DNA of 5,979 nucleotides from Bacillota bacterium (GCA_023415145.1 JAEZLW010000192.1:1-5979), one strand, 5' to 3'. Shown: positions 1 to 5,979, counted from the stretch's first letter. Notes: generated by a model from the letters alone, not told the origin. Translations and numbers: made by a program.

Positions 1-26
1 CCCCCACAAACGCCTTTAAATTGGTA

Positions 27-41
27 GCACCCTTCGGGTGC
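27..41. other. Small GC-rich hairpin in the leader, function unknown
   Basis: GCACCC (27-32) and GGGTGC (36-41) form a perfect 6-bp stem with a TTC loop. It stands out in AT-rich surroundings. AAATT at 18-22 can also pair with AATTT at 62-66, and GGT at 23-25 with ACC at 54-56, so a larger imperfect fold is possible. No T-run follows on either strand, so it does not qualify as an intrinsic terminator. It could be the remnant of an upstream gene's 3' end or part of a structured RNA. Function is unassigned. Confidence 0.4.
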
Positions 42-93
42 GAAACTCAAATAACCTAGCAAATTTGATAACTGTGGAAGCAAAGAAGCCTAA

Positions 94-102
94 TGATAAA
101 AT
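94..102 (+). promoter_or_regulatory. Candidate extended -10 promoter for the car-pyr operon
   Basis: The stretch TGATAAAAT reads as an extended -10 element: TG, one base, then TAAAAT, which matches TATAAT at five of six positions. There is no good -35 box at 16-18 bp spacing. A TTGATA at 65-70 resembles a -35 but lies 26 bp upstream of the hexamer, which is too far. Extended -10 promoters can work with a weak -35, so this is a reasonable candidate. The start of transcription would fall near 108-110, at the head of the tandem hairpin repeat. This is inference from sequence only; AT-rich leaders often contain chance -10 matches. Confidence 0.35.
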
Positions 103-108
103 AGATAG

Positions 109-164
109 GGGATTCCAAAGGGATGTATCCCTTTGGCGGGATTCCCAAGGGCAGAGCCCTTGGG
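109..164 (+). repeat. Tandem hairpin repeat, two units, just upstream of carA
   Basis: Unit 1 (109-137) and unit 2 (138-164) each begin with GGGATTCC and run into a perfect stem-loop. In unit 1, CCAAAGGGA (115-123) pairs with TCCCTTTGG (128-136) around a TGTA loop. In unit 2, CCCAAGGGC (144-152) pairs with GCCCTTGGG (156-164) around an AGA loop, and TT at 142-143 may add one A-U and one G-U pair with bases 165-166. The arms differ between units at matching positions while pairing is kept, which points to selection on structure or to copies from a family of palindromic repeats. No T-run follows either stem, so neither is an intrinsic terminator. Possible roles are mRNA 5' stabilisation, control of carA translation, or a dispersed intergenic (REP/MITE-like) element. 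The sequence shows the structure; the role is open. Confidence 0.75.
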
Positions 165-165
165 G

Positions 166-172
166 AAGGAGG
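166..172 (+). promoter_or_regulatory. carA ribosome binding site
   Basis: AAGGAGG lies 5 bases before the ATG at 178, and further Gs extend it to 174. This strong site decides the carA start and argues against the in-frame TTG at 133, which lies inside a hairpin arm. The last pairs of the second leader hairpin (up to 164, or 166 with the weak extension) touch the 5' edge of this site, so folding could partly limit ribosome access. Confidence 0.85.
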
Positions 173-177
173 GGCAC

Positions 178-1278
178 ATGAACAGTCCGGACAGGAAGCT
201 GATTTTTGAAAACGGCCGGGAGTTTTACGGCACGGGCTTTGGCGCTGCCTGCGATACGGTGTGCGAGGTGGTGTTCAACACCTCCATGGTAGGTTATCAG
301 GAGATATTGTCTGACCCGTCGTACTGCGCACAAATGGTGTGCATGACGTATCCGCTGATTGGCAACTACGGCCTCAATGACGAGGATTTTGAGACCCGCA
401 CGCCCAGGCTTGGCGGGTTCATCGTCAGGGAATACAACGACGACCCCTCAAACTTTCGCTACACCAAGACGCTGGGGGAAGTGATGACGGAGAACGGTAT
501 CCCCGGCATTGAGGGTGTGGATACCAGGCAGATTACAAGGATGCTCAGGGACGAGGGCAGCATGCGGGCTCTTTTGACAGACGCGAGCTGCGACAGGCTG
601 GAAGGCTTTAGCCGACTTCGTGCCACGGCCCATGTCCACGACCAGGTGCCAAGGGTAAGCTGCAATAAGCTGTGGTACTCCCGCACGCCCAACTTCCGCT
701 TCAGTGTGGTGGCGGTGGATTGCGGCATCAAGCACAACATCATCAGAAGGCTGAATCAAAAAGGCTGCAACGTGACCATCGTGCCCTATGACACCCCGGC
801 GGAAACGCTGATGGCCCTTAGGCCCGACGGGCTGTTTTTGTCCAACGGCCCCGGCGACCCGGAGGATGTGCAGCCGGTGGTGGAGCTGGTGAGGACGCTG
901 CAGGGCAGGCTGCCCATCTTTGGCATCTGCCTTGGCCATCAGATGATCGCACTGGCAAATGGCGCAAAGACATACAAGATGAAGTTCGGCCACCGGGGCG
1001 GCAACCATCCGGTCAAGAACATCGATACAGGCAAGGTGGAACTGACAAGCCAGAACCACTCCTACGCGGTGGACGCAGCCTCACTTTCCGGCACGCCCTT
1101 GCACCTGAGCCACATGAACCTTTTGGACAATACCGCCGAAGGGCTGCGCAACGACAGCCAGCGCATTTTCAGCGTGCAGTACCACCCGGAAAGCGCGCCG
1201 GGCCCCCAGGACAGCGATTACCTGTTTGACATATTCCTTGCGCACATGCAGGCGCAAAAGGAGGGCCAACATGCCTAA
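178..1278 (+). CDS. carA: Carbamoyl-phosphate synthase, small (glutamine amidotransferase) subunit
   Basis: CarA hydrolyses glutamine and channels the ammonia to CarB, which makes carbamoyl phosphate for pyrimidine and arginine synthesis in the cytoplasm. The protein has 366 residues, a normal length for this subunit. An N-terminal CarA-specific domain (about 1-150, with the NTSMVGYQE segment and GVDTRQITR) is followed by a class I glutamine amidotransferase domain from about residue 177. Visible motifs are SNGPGDP (from 222), GICLGHQ with the nucleophile Cys251, the KFGHRGGNHP segment (269-278), SQNH (291-294), and YHPE with His336 and Glu338 completing the catalytic triad. The start is the ATG at 178 because an AAGGAGG sits 5 bases upstream and homologues begin near this point. 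The last 8 bases overlap carB, suggesting translational coupling of subunits needed together. Its place before carB and pyrKD suggests a pyrimidine-operon synthase, although it may also supply arginine synthesis if no second copy exists. Nothing is truncated or broken. Confidence 0.97.
   Translation: MNSPDRKLIFENGREFYGTGFGAACDTVCEVVFNTSMVGYQEILSDPSYCAQMVCMTYPLIGNYGLNDEDFETRTPRLGGFIVREYNDDPSNFRYTKTLGEVMTENGIPGIEGVDTRQITRMLRDEGSMRALLTDASCDRLEGFSRLRATAHVHDQVPRVSCNKLWYSRTPNFRFSVVAVDCGIKHNIIRRLNQKGCNVTIVPYDTPAETLMALRPDGLFLSNGPGDPEDVQPVVELVRTLQGRLPIFGICLGHQMIALANGAKTYKMKFGHRGGNHPVKNIDTGKVELTSQNHSYAVDAASLSGTPLHLSHMNLLDNTAEGLRNDSQRIFSVQYHPESAPGPQDSDYLFDIFLAHMQAQKEGQHA
1258..1264 (+). promoter_or_regulatory. 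carB ribosome binding site within the end of carA
   Basis: AAGGAGG inside the last codons of carA lies 6 bases before the ATG at 1271. It fixes the carB start and rules out the longer in-frame extension back to 1226, whose extra residues have no counterpart in CarB proteins. Confidence 0.85.
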
Positions 1279-4200
1279 GCGCACGGACATCCACAAGATA
1301 CTGGTCATCGGCTCCGGCCCCATCGTCATCGGCCAGGCGGCGGAGTTCGACTATTCCGGCACCCAGGCCTGCCTGGCGCTGAAGGAGCAGGGGTATACCG
1401 TGATCCTGGTCAACTCCAACCCGGCCACCATCATGACCGATACGCATATCGCCAGCAAGGTGTACATGGAACCGCTCACTTTGGAATACGTGGCCAAAAT
1501 CATCCGCAAGGAACGGCCCGACGCGCTTTTGCCCACCCTGGGCGGGCAGACGGGTCTCAATTTGGCCATGCAGCTATATCAGAAGGGCGTTTTGCGGGAA
1601 TGCCGGTGCGAGATTCTGGGAACGGGGTTTGATTCCATCTCCCAGGCGGAGGACAGGGAAAAATTCAAGCTGCTGTGTCAGAAGATCGGCGAGCCGGTGA
1701 TTGCCTCCGACATCGCGGAAACGATTGAGGAAGCGGCGGAGGTGGCGGGTAGGATTGGCTATCCTGTGGTGCTGCGCCCGGCGTTTACATTGGGTGGCAC
1801 AGGCGGCGGCTTTGCCGACGACGAGGATGAACTCAAAGACGTGGCGGAAAACGCGCTGCGCCTGTCACCCGTTATGCAGGTGCTGGTGGAGAAATCCATC
1901 CGGGGCTACAAGGAAATCGAATACGAGGTCATGCGGGATAAGAACGATACGGCGCTCACCATCTGCAACATGGAGAACATCGACCCCGTAGGCGTGCACA
2001 CGGGCGATTCCATTGTGGTCTGCCCCTCCCAGACGCTGACCAACAAGGAATACCACATGCTGCGCGACGCGGCGCTTCGGCTCATCCGGGCGCTGAACAT
2101 TGAAGGCGGCTGCAATGTGCAGTTCGCGCTGGACCCCTTTTCCATGGCCTATTATGTGATCGAGGTCAACCCCAGGGTCTCCCGGTCCTCCGCTTTGGCT
2201 TCCAAGGCCAGCGGCTACCCCATCGCCAGGGTCAGCGCTCTGATTGCCGTCGGCATGACGCTGGATGAAATACGCATTGCCAACACCCCCGCCAGCTTTG
2301 AACCGACGCTGGATTATGTGGTCACCAAGATCGCCAGATTCCCCTTCGACAAGTTTGACAAGGCCTCCCGCCAGTTGTCCACGCAAATGAAGGCCACCGG
2401 CGAAATCATGGCCATCGGCCGCACCATGGAAGAAAGCCTCTTAAAGGCCGTACGCTCCCTGGAGGTCGGCGTAACCCATGTCTGGCTGAAGAAGTTCGAC
2501 CATACGCCCACGGAGGAATTGCTTGCGCAAATCAAGAACCCCACCGACGAGCGGCTGTATGCCATCGGGGAACTGCTCAGAAGGGGCGAAGACCCGGCCA
2601 GGATCTGCGACATCACGAAAATCGACTACTTCTTCATCAGCAAGATCCGCAAGATCATCGATTTTGAAAAGGAAGTCAAGCAAAACATTGGCGATATCGA
2701 TACGCTTCGCGCAGCCAAGCGCATGGGCCTCTCAGACGGGTACATCGGCAAGTGGTGGCATATGAGCGAATCGGACATCTACACGCTGCGCAAGAAGCAC
2801 GGCATTTTGCCGGTGTACAAGATGATCGACACCTGCGCCAGCGAGTTTGATTCCTACATCCCCTACTTTTACTCCACCTACGAATCGGAAAACGAGTCCG
2901 TTGTAACGGATAAAAAGTCGGTGGTGGTCCTGGGCGCCGGGCCCATCCGCATCGGCCAGGGCGTAGAGTTTGACTATTCCACCGTGCATGCCATCTGGGC
3001 GATAAGGGAAGCCGGGTACGAGGCCATCATCATCAACAACAACCCGGAGACCGTGTCCACCGATTACTCCGTCAGCGACAAGCTGTACTTTGAGCCTCTG
3101 ACCGTGGAAGATGTAATGAACATCATCGATATGGAAAAGCCCTACGGCGTGATCGTGTCGCTGGGCGGGCAAACGGCCATCAACCTGGCGGACAGGCTGC
3201 ACAAGCTGGGTGTGCCCATCATCGGCACGGATGTGCATGCCATAGAAAAGGCGGAAAACCGCGACAGCTTTGAAAAGACGATGAATCAGTTGAACATTCC
3301 CCAGCCTCCGGGGAAGGCGGTTACGAACATTGAAGATGGCTTGGTAGCGGCGAACGCCGTCGGCTATCCCGTGCTGGTGCGCCCCTCCTACGTGCTGGGG
3401 GGCAGGGCCATGCAGATCGTGCATGACGACGCGGGCTTAAAAAGGTATTTAAGCGAGGCGGTGCTGGTCACCGAGGACCAGCCGGTGCTGGTGGACCGAT
3501 ACATCTCCGGCAAGGAGCTGGAGGTGGACGCGGTGTGCGACGGTTTTGACGTGTTCATCCCCGGCATCATGCAGCATGTGGAGCGAACGGGTGTGCATTC
3601 CGGCGATTCCATCAGCGTATACCCGCCCTTTTCCGTAACCGAAAAGGTGAAGGAAACGATTGTGGATTATACGGTCCGCCTGGGGCTGGGCATCGGCATC
3701 AAAGGGCCTTTCAACGTGCAGTTTATTGTGGACGACCAAGAGAAGGTGTATGTCATCGAGGTCAATCCAAGGTCCTCCCGCACGGTGCCGTTCATCTCCA
3801 AGGCTACGGGGGTGCGCCTGGCCAACATCGCCACCAAAATCGCTCTGGGGCAAAGCATTTCCATGCAGGGATACAGCACGGGCATCGCCCCGGAGTGCAA
3901 GCGCTGGTACGTAAAGGCCCCGGTGTTCTCCTTCAGCAAGCTGCGCGGCGCCGACGCCTACCTCTCACCCGAAATGAAATCCACAGGCGAGGCCATCGGC
4001 TATGACGATACCATGAACCGGGCGCTGTACAAAGCGCTGCAGGCAGCCAACATGCGCGTGGCCAACTACGGCACGGTGCTGGCCACCATTGCGGATGAGG
4101 ACAAGCAAAGGGCGCTGCCGCTGATCAAAAGGTTTTATGACCTGGGCTTTAACATTGAGGCCACGGCGGGCACCGCAGCGTTTTTGAAGGACAACGGCAT

Positions 4201-4459
4201 ACGCACCCGCAAGCGCCAAAAGATCAGCGAGGGCAGCCATGAAATTCAGGAATCCATCAAGCTCGGGTATGTGTCCTATGTCATCAACACCATCAGCGAG
4301 CAGGCGGGGGATACTAACCGACGGGATGGTTTTCTCATCCGCCGCTGGTCGGTGGAAAACAATGTGACGGTACTTACCTCCCTGGATACGGTAAAGGTTT
4401 TGCTGGACGTGCTGGAGGAGATCACCCTGAAGGTATCCACCATCGACAGCGAGGAGTAA
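1271..4459 (+). CDS. carB: Carbamoyl-phosphate synthase, large (synthetase) subunit
   Basis: CarB makes carbamoyl phosphate from bicarbonate, two ATP and the ammonia delivered by CarA. The protein has 1062 residues, close to the 1073 of E. coli. It has the expected two homologous halves: the first opens with VIGSGPIVIGQ near residue 11, the second with VVVLGAGPIRIGQG at 551. The first ATP-grasp (carboxyphosphate) shows LRPAFTLGGTGGG with Arg169 and IEVNPRVSRSSA with Glu298 and Asn300. A connecting oligomerisation region (about 400-550) ends in VYKMIDTCASEF. The second ATP-grasp (carbamate phosphorylation) shows LVRPSYVLGGRAM with Arg704 and IEVNPRSSRTVPF with Glu830 and Asn832. A C-terminal MGS-like regulatory domain (about 936-1050) keeps Thr965, Thr968, Lys984 and Asn1006, which match nucleotide-effector residues of E. 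coli, so UMP control is likely. Ala883 replaces the ornithine-binding Glu892 of E. coli, as in the Gram-positive sequences I recall. The ATG start is set by an AAGGAGG 6 bases upstream. Confidence 0.98.
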   Translation: MPKRTDIHKILVIGSGPIVIGQAAEFDYSGTQACLALKEQGYTVILVNSNPATIMTDTHIASKVYMEPLTLEYVAKIIRKERPDALLPTLGGQTGLNLAMQLYQKGVLRECRCEILGTGFDSISQAEDREKFKLLCQKIGEPVIASDIAETIEEAAEVAGRIGYPVVLRPAFTLGGTGGGFADDEDELKDVAENALRLSPVMQVLVEKSIRGYKEIEYEVMRDKNDTALTICNMENIDPVGVHTGDSIVVCPSQTLTNKEYHMLRDAALRLIRALNIEGGCNVQFALDPFSMAYYVIEVNPRVSRSSALASKASGYPIARVSALIAVGMTLDEIRIANTPASFEPTLDYVVTKIARFPFDKFDKASRQLSTQMKATGEIMAIGRTMEESLLKAVRSLEVGVTHVWLKKFDHTPTEELLAQIKNPTDERLYAIGELLRRGEDPARICDITKIDYFFISKIRKIIDFEKEVKQNIGDIDTLRAAKRMGLSDGYIGKWWHMSESDIYTLRKKHGILPVYKMIDTCASEFDSYIPYFYSTYESENESVVTDKKSVVVLGAGPIRIGQGVEFDYSTVHAIWAIREAGYEAIIINNNPETVSTDYSVSDKLYFEPLTVEDVMNIIDMEKPYGVIVSLGGQTAINLADRLHKLGVPIIGTDVHAIEKAENRDSFEKTMNQLNIPQPPGKAVTNIEDGLVAANAVGYPVLVRPSYVLGGRAMQIVHDDAGLKRYLSEAVLVTEDQPVLVDRYISGKELEVDAVCDGFDVFIPGIMQHVERTGVHSGDSISVYPPFSVTEKVKETIVDYTVRLGLGIGIKGPFNVQFIVDDQEKVYVIEVNPRSSRTVPFISKATGVRLANIATKIALGQSISMQGYSTGIAPECKRWYVKAPVFSFSKLRGADAYLSPEMKSTGEAIGYDDTMNRALYKALQAANMRVANYGTVLATIADEDKQRALPLIKRFYDLGFNIEATAGTAAFLKDNGIRTRKRQKISEGSHEIQESIKLGYVSYVINTISEQAGDTNRRDGFLIRRWSVENNVTVLTSLDTVKVLLDVLEEITLKVSTIDSEE
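4451..4456 (+). promoter_or_regulatory. pyrK ribosome binding site within the end of carB
   Basis: GAGGAG, made of the last two glutamate codons of carB, lies 6 bases before the pyrK ATG at 4463. With only 3 bases between the carB stop and this start, terminating ribosomes could reinitiate directly on pyrK. Confidence 0.7.
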
Positions 4460-4462
4460 TGC

Positions 4463-5191
4463 ATGAATAAGCAAGGAATTTTTGAGGTGGCGGACAACCG
4501 CCTGATTGCCAGGGATGTGTGGGAACTCACCCTTCTTGGAGATACTTCCTCCATCCGCCATCCCGGCCAGTTTGTGGATATCCGTCTTCACGGCTTGTTC
4601 TTGCGCCGGCCCATCAGCGTATGCACGTGGGACGAGCAGTCCATGAGGCTGATTTACAAGGTGGTGGGCAAGGGTACAGCCAGCTTATCCCAATGCATCA
4701 AAGGTGACAGGCTGGACATGCTGACGGGCCTTGGCAACGGCTTTTCAATAGAACCTGCCCGAAAAAAGCGCATAGCCCTCATCGGCGGCGGTGTGGGTGT
4801 ACCGCCCCTGTACGGCCTTATGCAAAAACTACAGGGTGAGGACGTACACTGCGTGCTGGGTTTCAATACCGCGGATGATGTGTTTTATGTGAAGGAGTTT
4901 GAGGCGTTGGGCGCCAGGGTGACCGTGACCACCATGGACGGGAGCCATGGCATGAAAGGCGTTGTCACCGACGTACTCAAACAGATCAATTATGACTATT
5001 ACTTTGCCTGCGGGCCGGAGCCCATGCTAGGCGCTGTGCACCGTTTGGGCGGTGAGGGGCAGCTGTCCTTCGAGGCCCGCATGGGCTGCGGGTTTGGGGC
5101 CTGCATGGGCTGCTCCTGCAAGACGATTGCTGGCAGCAAGCGCATCTGCCTGGAAGGGCCGGTCATGGAAAGCGGGGAGGTGGTTTTGTGA
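4463..5191 (+). CDS. pyrK: Dihydroorotate dehydrogenase B (NAD+), electron transfer subunit
   Basis: PyrK is the iron-sulfur flavoprotein partner of class 1B dihydroorotate dehydrogenase. It passes electrons from the FMN of PyrD through a 2Fe-2S cluster and FAD to NAD+. The protein has 242 residues, slightly shorter than the roughly 255-260 I recall for Bacillus and Lactococcus. A ferredoxin-reductase-type FAD domain (about 1-100) carries RRPIS at 48-52. The NAD-binding domain (about 103-200) has GGGVGVPPL from 108 and CGPEPML at 183-189. The C-terminal cluster ligands are Cys209, Cys214, Cys217 and Cys229 (C-x4-C-x2-C-x11-C), followed by EGPVMESGEVVL. An extra cysteine, Cys219, sits beside the third ligand. 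The loop before the last ligand is shorter than in Lactococcus (11 residues against 14 as I recall), which explains part of the length difference. The gene starts 3 bases after carB and overlaps pyrD by 4, fitting fixed co-production with its partner. The older name pyrDII is used for the same gene. Confidence 0.96.
   Translation: MNKQGIFEVADNRLIARDVWELTLLGDTSSIRHPGQFVDIRLHGLFLRRPISVCTWDEQSMRLIYKVVGKGTASLSQCIKGDRLDMLTGLGNGFSIEPARKKRIALIGGGVGVPPLYGLMQKLQGEDVHCVLGFNTADDVFYVKEFEALGARVTVTTMDGSHGMKGVVTDVLKQINYDYYFACGPEPMLGAVHRLGGEGQLSFEARMGCGFGACMGCSCKTIAGSKRICLEGPVMESGEVVL
5175..5180 (+). promoter_or_regulatory. pyrD ribosome binding site within the end of pyrK
   Basis: GGGAGG within the last codons of pyrK lies 7 bases before a GTG at 5188. 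This supports GTG as the pyrD start codon even though it overlaps the pyrK stop as GTGA. Confidence 0.75.
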
Positions 5192-5979
5192 ACAGGCTGG
5201 AAACAACACTTTGCGGCCTGACAATAAAAAACCCCGTCATGCCTGCCAGCGGCACCTTTGGATTCGGCTATGAAATGTCCCGGTTTTACGACCTGAACAT
5301 CTTGGGGGCCATTGCCCTGAAAGGAACAACGCTGGAAGCCCGCTTTGGCAATCCCCAGCCCCGCATCGCCGAGTGCCGGGAGGGCATGCTCAATGCCATC
5401 GGGCTGCAAAATCCAGGTGTTCAGGCTGTTCTTAGCCAGGAGCTGCCAAGATTGAAAAAGGCTTATCAGGGGATCGTAATCGCCAACATTTCAGGCTTTT
5501 CCCTGGAGGAATACGAAAAGACGGCGGCGGCTTTTGACAATGCAGACGGTGTGGACATCCTGGAAATCAATGTTTCCTGCCCCAACGTGCAGCATGGCGG
5601 CATGGTCTTTGGCGTAACGCCGGAGGGCGCGGCGTCGGTGTGCCGCACGGTGAAGGCCACCTGCAAAAAGCCGGTTTTTATGAAGTTGTCACCCAACGTG
5701 ACGGACATTGTGGAGATTGCAAAAGCCTGCGAGGACGCGGGAGCCGATGGCCTGACCATGATCAATACGCTGCTGGGCATGGTGATAGATACCCGCACAG
5801 GCAAGCCCATCGTATCCACCAAAATGGCGGGCTTCTCCGGCCCGGCCATCAAGCCCGTGGCATTGCGGATGATCTATCAGGTGTATAAGCGGGTGAGCAT
5901 CCCCATCATTGGTGTGGGGGGCATTGCCTGCGCCGACGACGTGATCGAAATGATGTCCGTGGGGGCAACCGCCGTGCAG
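5188..5979 (+). CDS. pyrD: Dihydroorotate dehydrogenase B (NAD+), catalytic subunit, partial (3' end outside window)
   Basis: PyrD oxidises dihydroorotate to orotate in the fourth step of UMP synthesis, using FMN in a TIM-barrel fold. Its 264 visible codons run without a stop to the window edge; the family is usually 300-310 residues, so about 40 are missing. It begins MNRLETTLCGLTIKNPV. FMN and substrate motifs follow in order: ASGTFGFG (20-27), ALKGTT with Lys45, and MLNAIGLQNPG with Asn69 and Asn75. Next come NVSCPNV with the catalytic base Cys131, KLSPNVTD, INTLLG, and the phosphate-binding GVGGI at 242-246. A cysteine rather than a serine as catalytic base marks class 1 enzymes. The adjoining pyrK makes it class 1B, which uses NAD+ rather than fumarate or quinone. 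The GTG start overlaps the pyrK stop by 4 bases, a typical coupling arrangement for a one-to-one complex. Later genes such as pyrE or pyrF could follow downstream, but they are not visible here. Confidence 0.96.
   Translation, partial: MNRLETTLCGLTIKNPVMPASGTFGFGYEMSRFYDLNILGAIALKGTTLEARFGNPQPRIAECREGMLNAIGLQNPGVQAVLSQELPRLKKAYQGIVIANISGFSLEEYEKTAAAFDNADGVDILEINVSCPNVQHGGMVFGVTPEGAASVCRTVKATCKKPVFMKLSPNVTDIVEIAKACEDAGADGLTMINTLLGMVIDTRTGKPIVSTKMAGFSGPAIKPVALRMIYQVYKRVSIPIIGVGGIACADDVIEMMSVGATAVQ

Noticed and set aside
65..70. TTGATA as the -35 box of the operon promoter.
   Set aside because: It lies 26 bp from the best -10 candidate, and no acceptable -10 hexamer sits 16-18 bp downstream.
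115..164. The two leader hairpins as a transcription terminator or attenuator pair.
   Set aside because: Neither stem is followed by a run of Ts; after the first comes CGGGATT and after the second the purine-rich ribosome binding site.
109..164. A CRISPR-like repeat array.
   Set aside because: There are only two units, directly adjacent with no spacer, and each is itself palindromic.
133..177. An in-frame TTG that would extend CarA by 15 residues.
   Set aside because: It lies inside the leader hairpin, has no ribosome binding site, and the extra residues are a translation of the palindromic repeat. ATG 178 has a consensus site at ideal spacing.
448..1059. A long open frame on the - strand inside carA.
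   Set aside because: It lies opposite a clear carA, has no recognisable protein features and no ribosome binding site of note. Such antisense frames are common in GC-rich genes.
1226..1270. An upstream in-frame start that would extend CarB by 15 residues.
   Set aside because: The added residues are a frame-shifted reading of the CarA C-terminus and do not resemble CarB; ATG 1271 has a strong ribosome binding site.
2732..3424. A 230-codon open frame on the - strand inside carB.
   Set aside because: It mirrors the codon pattern of carB; its His-, Val- and Asp-rich composition is typical of antisense frames. There is no independent evidence for a gene.
1301..3760. Internal repeat within carB, with similar segments about 1.6 kb apart.
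   Set aside because: This is the known ancient duplication of the two synthetase halves of CarB, not a recent DNA repeat.
3965..4591. A - strand open frame spanning the end of carB and the start of pyrK.
   Set aside because: It runs opposite two well-supported genes with conserved motifs, and nothing in it suggests a protein family.

Overview
The window carries four consecutive + strand genes of de novo pyrimidine (UMP) synthesis: carA, carB, pyrK and a pyrD cut by the right edge. A leader of about 177 bases precedes them, and no gene could be supported in it. The organism is most likely a member of the Clostridia (Firmicutes/Bacillota) with GC-rich coding sequence. The reasons are strong AGGAGG-type ribosome binding sites, a two-subunit class 1B dihydroorotate dehydrogenase (PyrK plus PyrD), Gram-positive-style CarB sequence, and very tight gene packing. 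I cannot name a genus from the sequence alone.

Layout. Bases 1-107 are comparatively AT-rich; they hold one small GC-rich hairpin (27-41) and a candidate extended -10 promoter (94-102). Bases 109-164 hold two tandem copies of a short unit, each made of GGGATTCC running into a perfect 9-bp hairpin. The two hairpins differ in sequence but keep full pairing, and the second ends right at the carA Shine-Dalgarno. carA follows (178-1278) and overlaps carB (1271-4459) by 8 bases. pyrK (4463-5191) starts 3 bases after carB, and pyrD (5188-end) overlaps pyrK by 4 bases through GTGA. There is no internal gap where a promoter or terminator is evident, so this reads as one polycistronic unit that continues beyond the window.

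How the genes work together. CarA releases ammonia from glutamine and passes it to CarB, which builds carbamoyl phosphate with bicarbonate and two ATP. Aspartate transcarbamoylase and dihydroorotase (not in this window) turn this into dihydroorotate. PyrD oxidises dihydroorotate to orotate, and PyrK passes the electrons through a 2Fe-2S cluster and FAD to NAD+. All catalytic motifs I checked are intact.

This is core metabolism and I see no undescribed biological system. The points worth a second look are the tandem covarying hairpins in the leader, the lack of a recognisable PyrR-type binding element, and a substitution in CarB at the position matching a glutamate that binds the activator ornithine in Escherichia coli.
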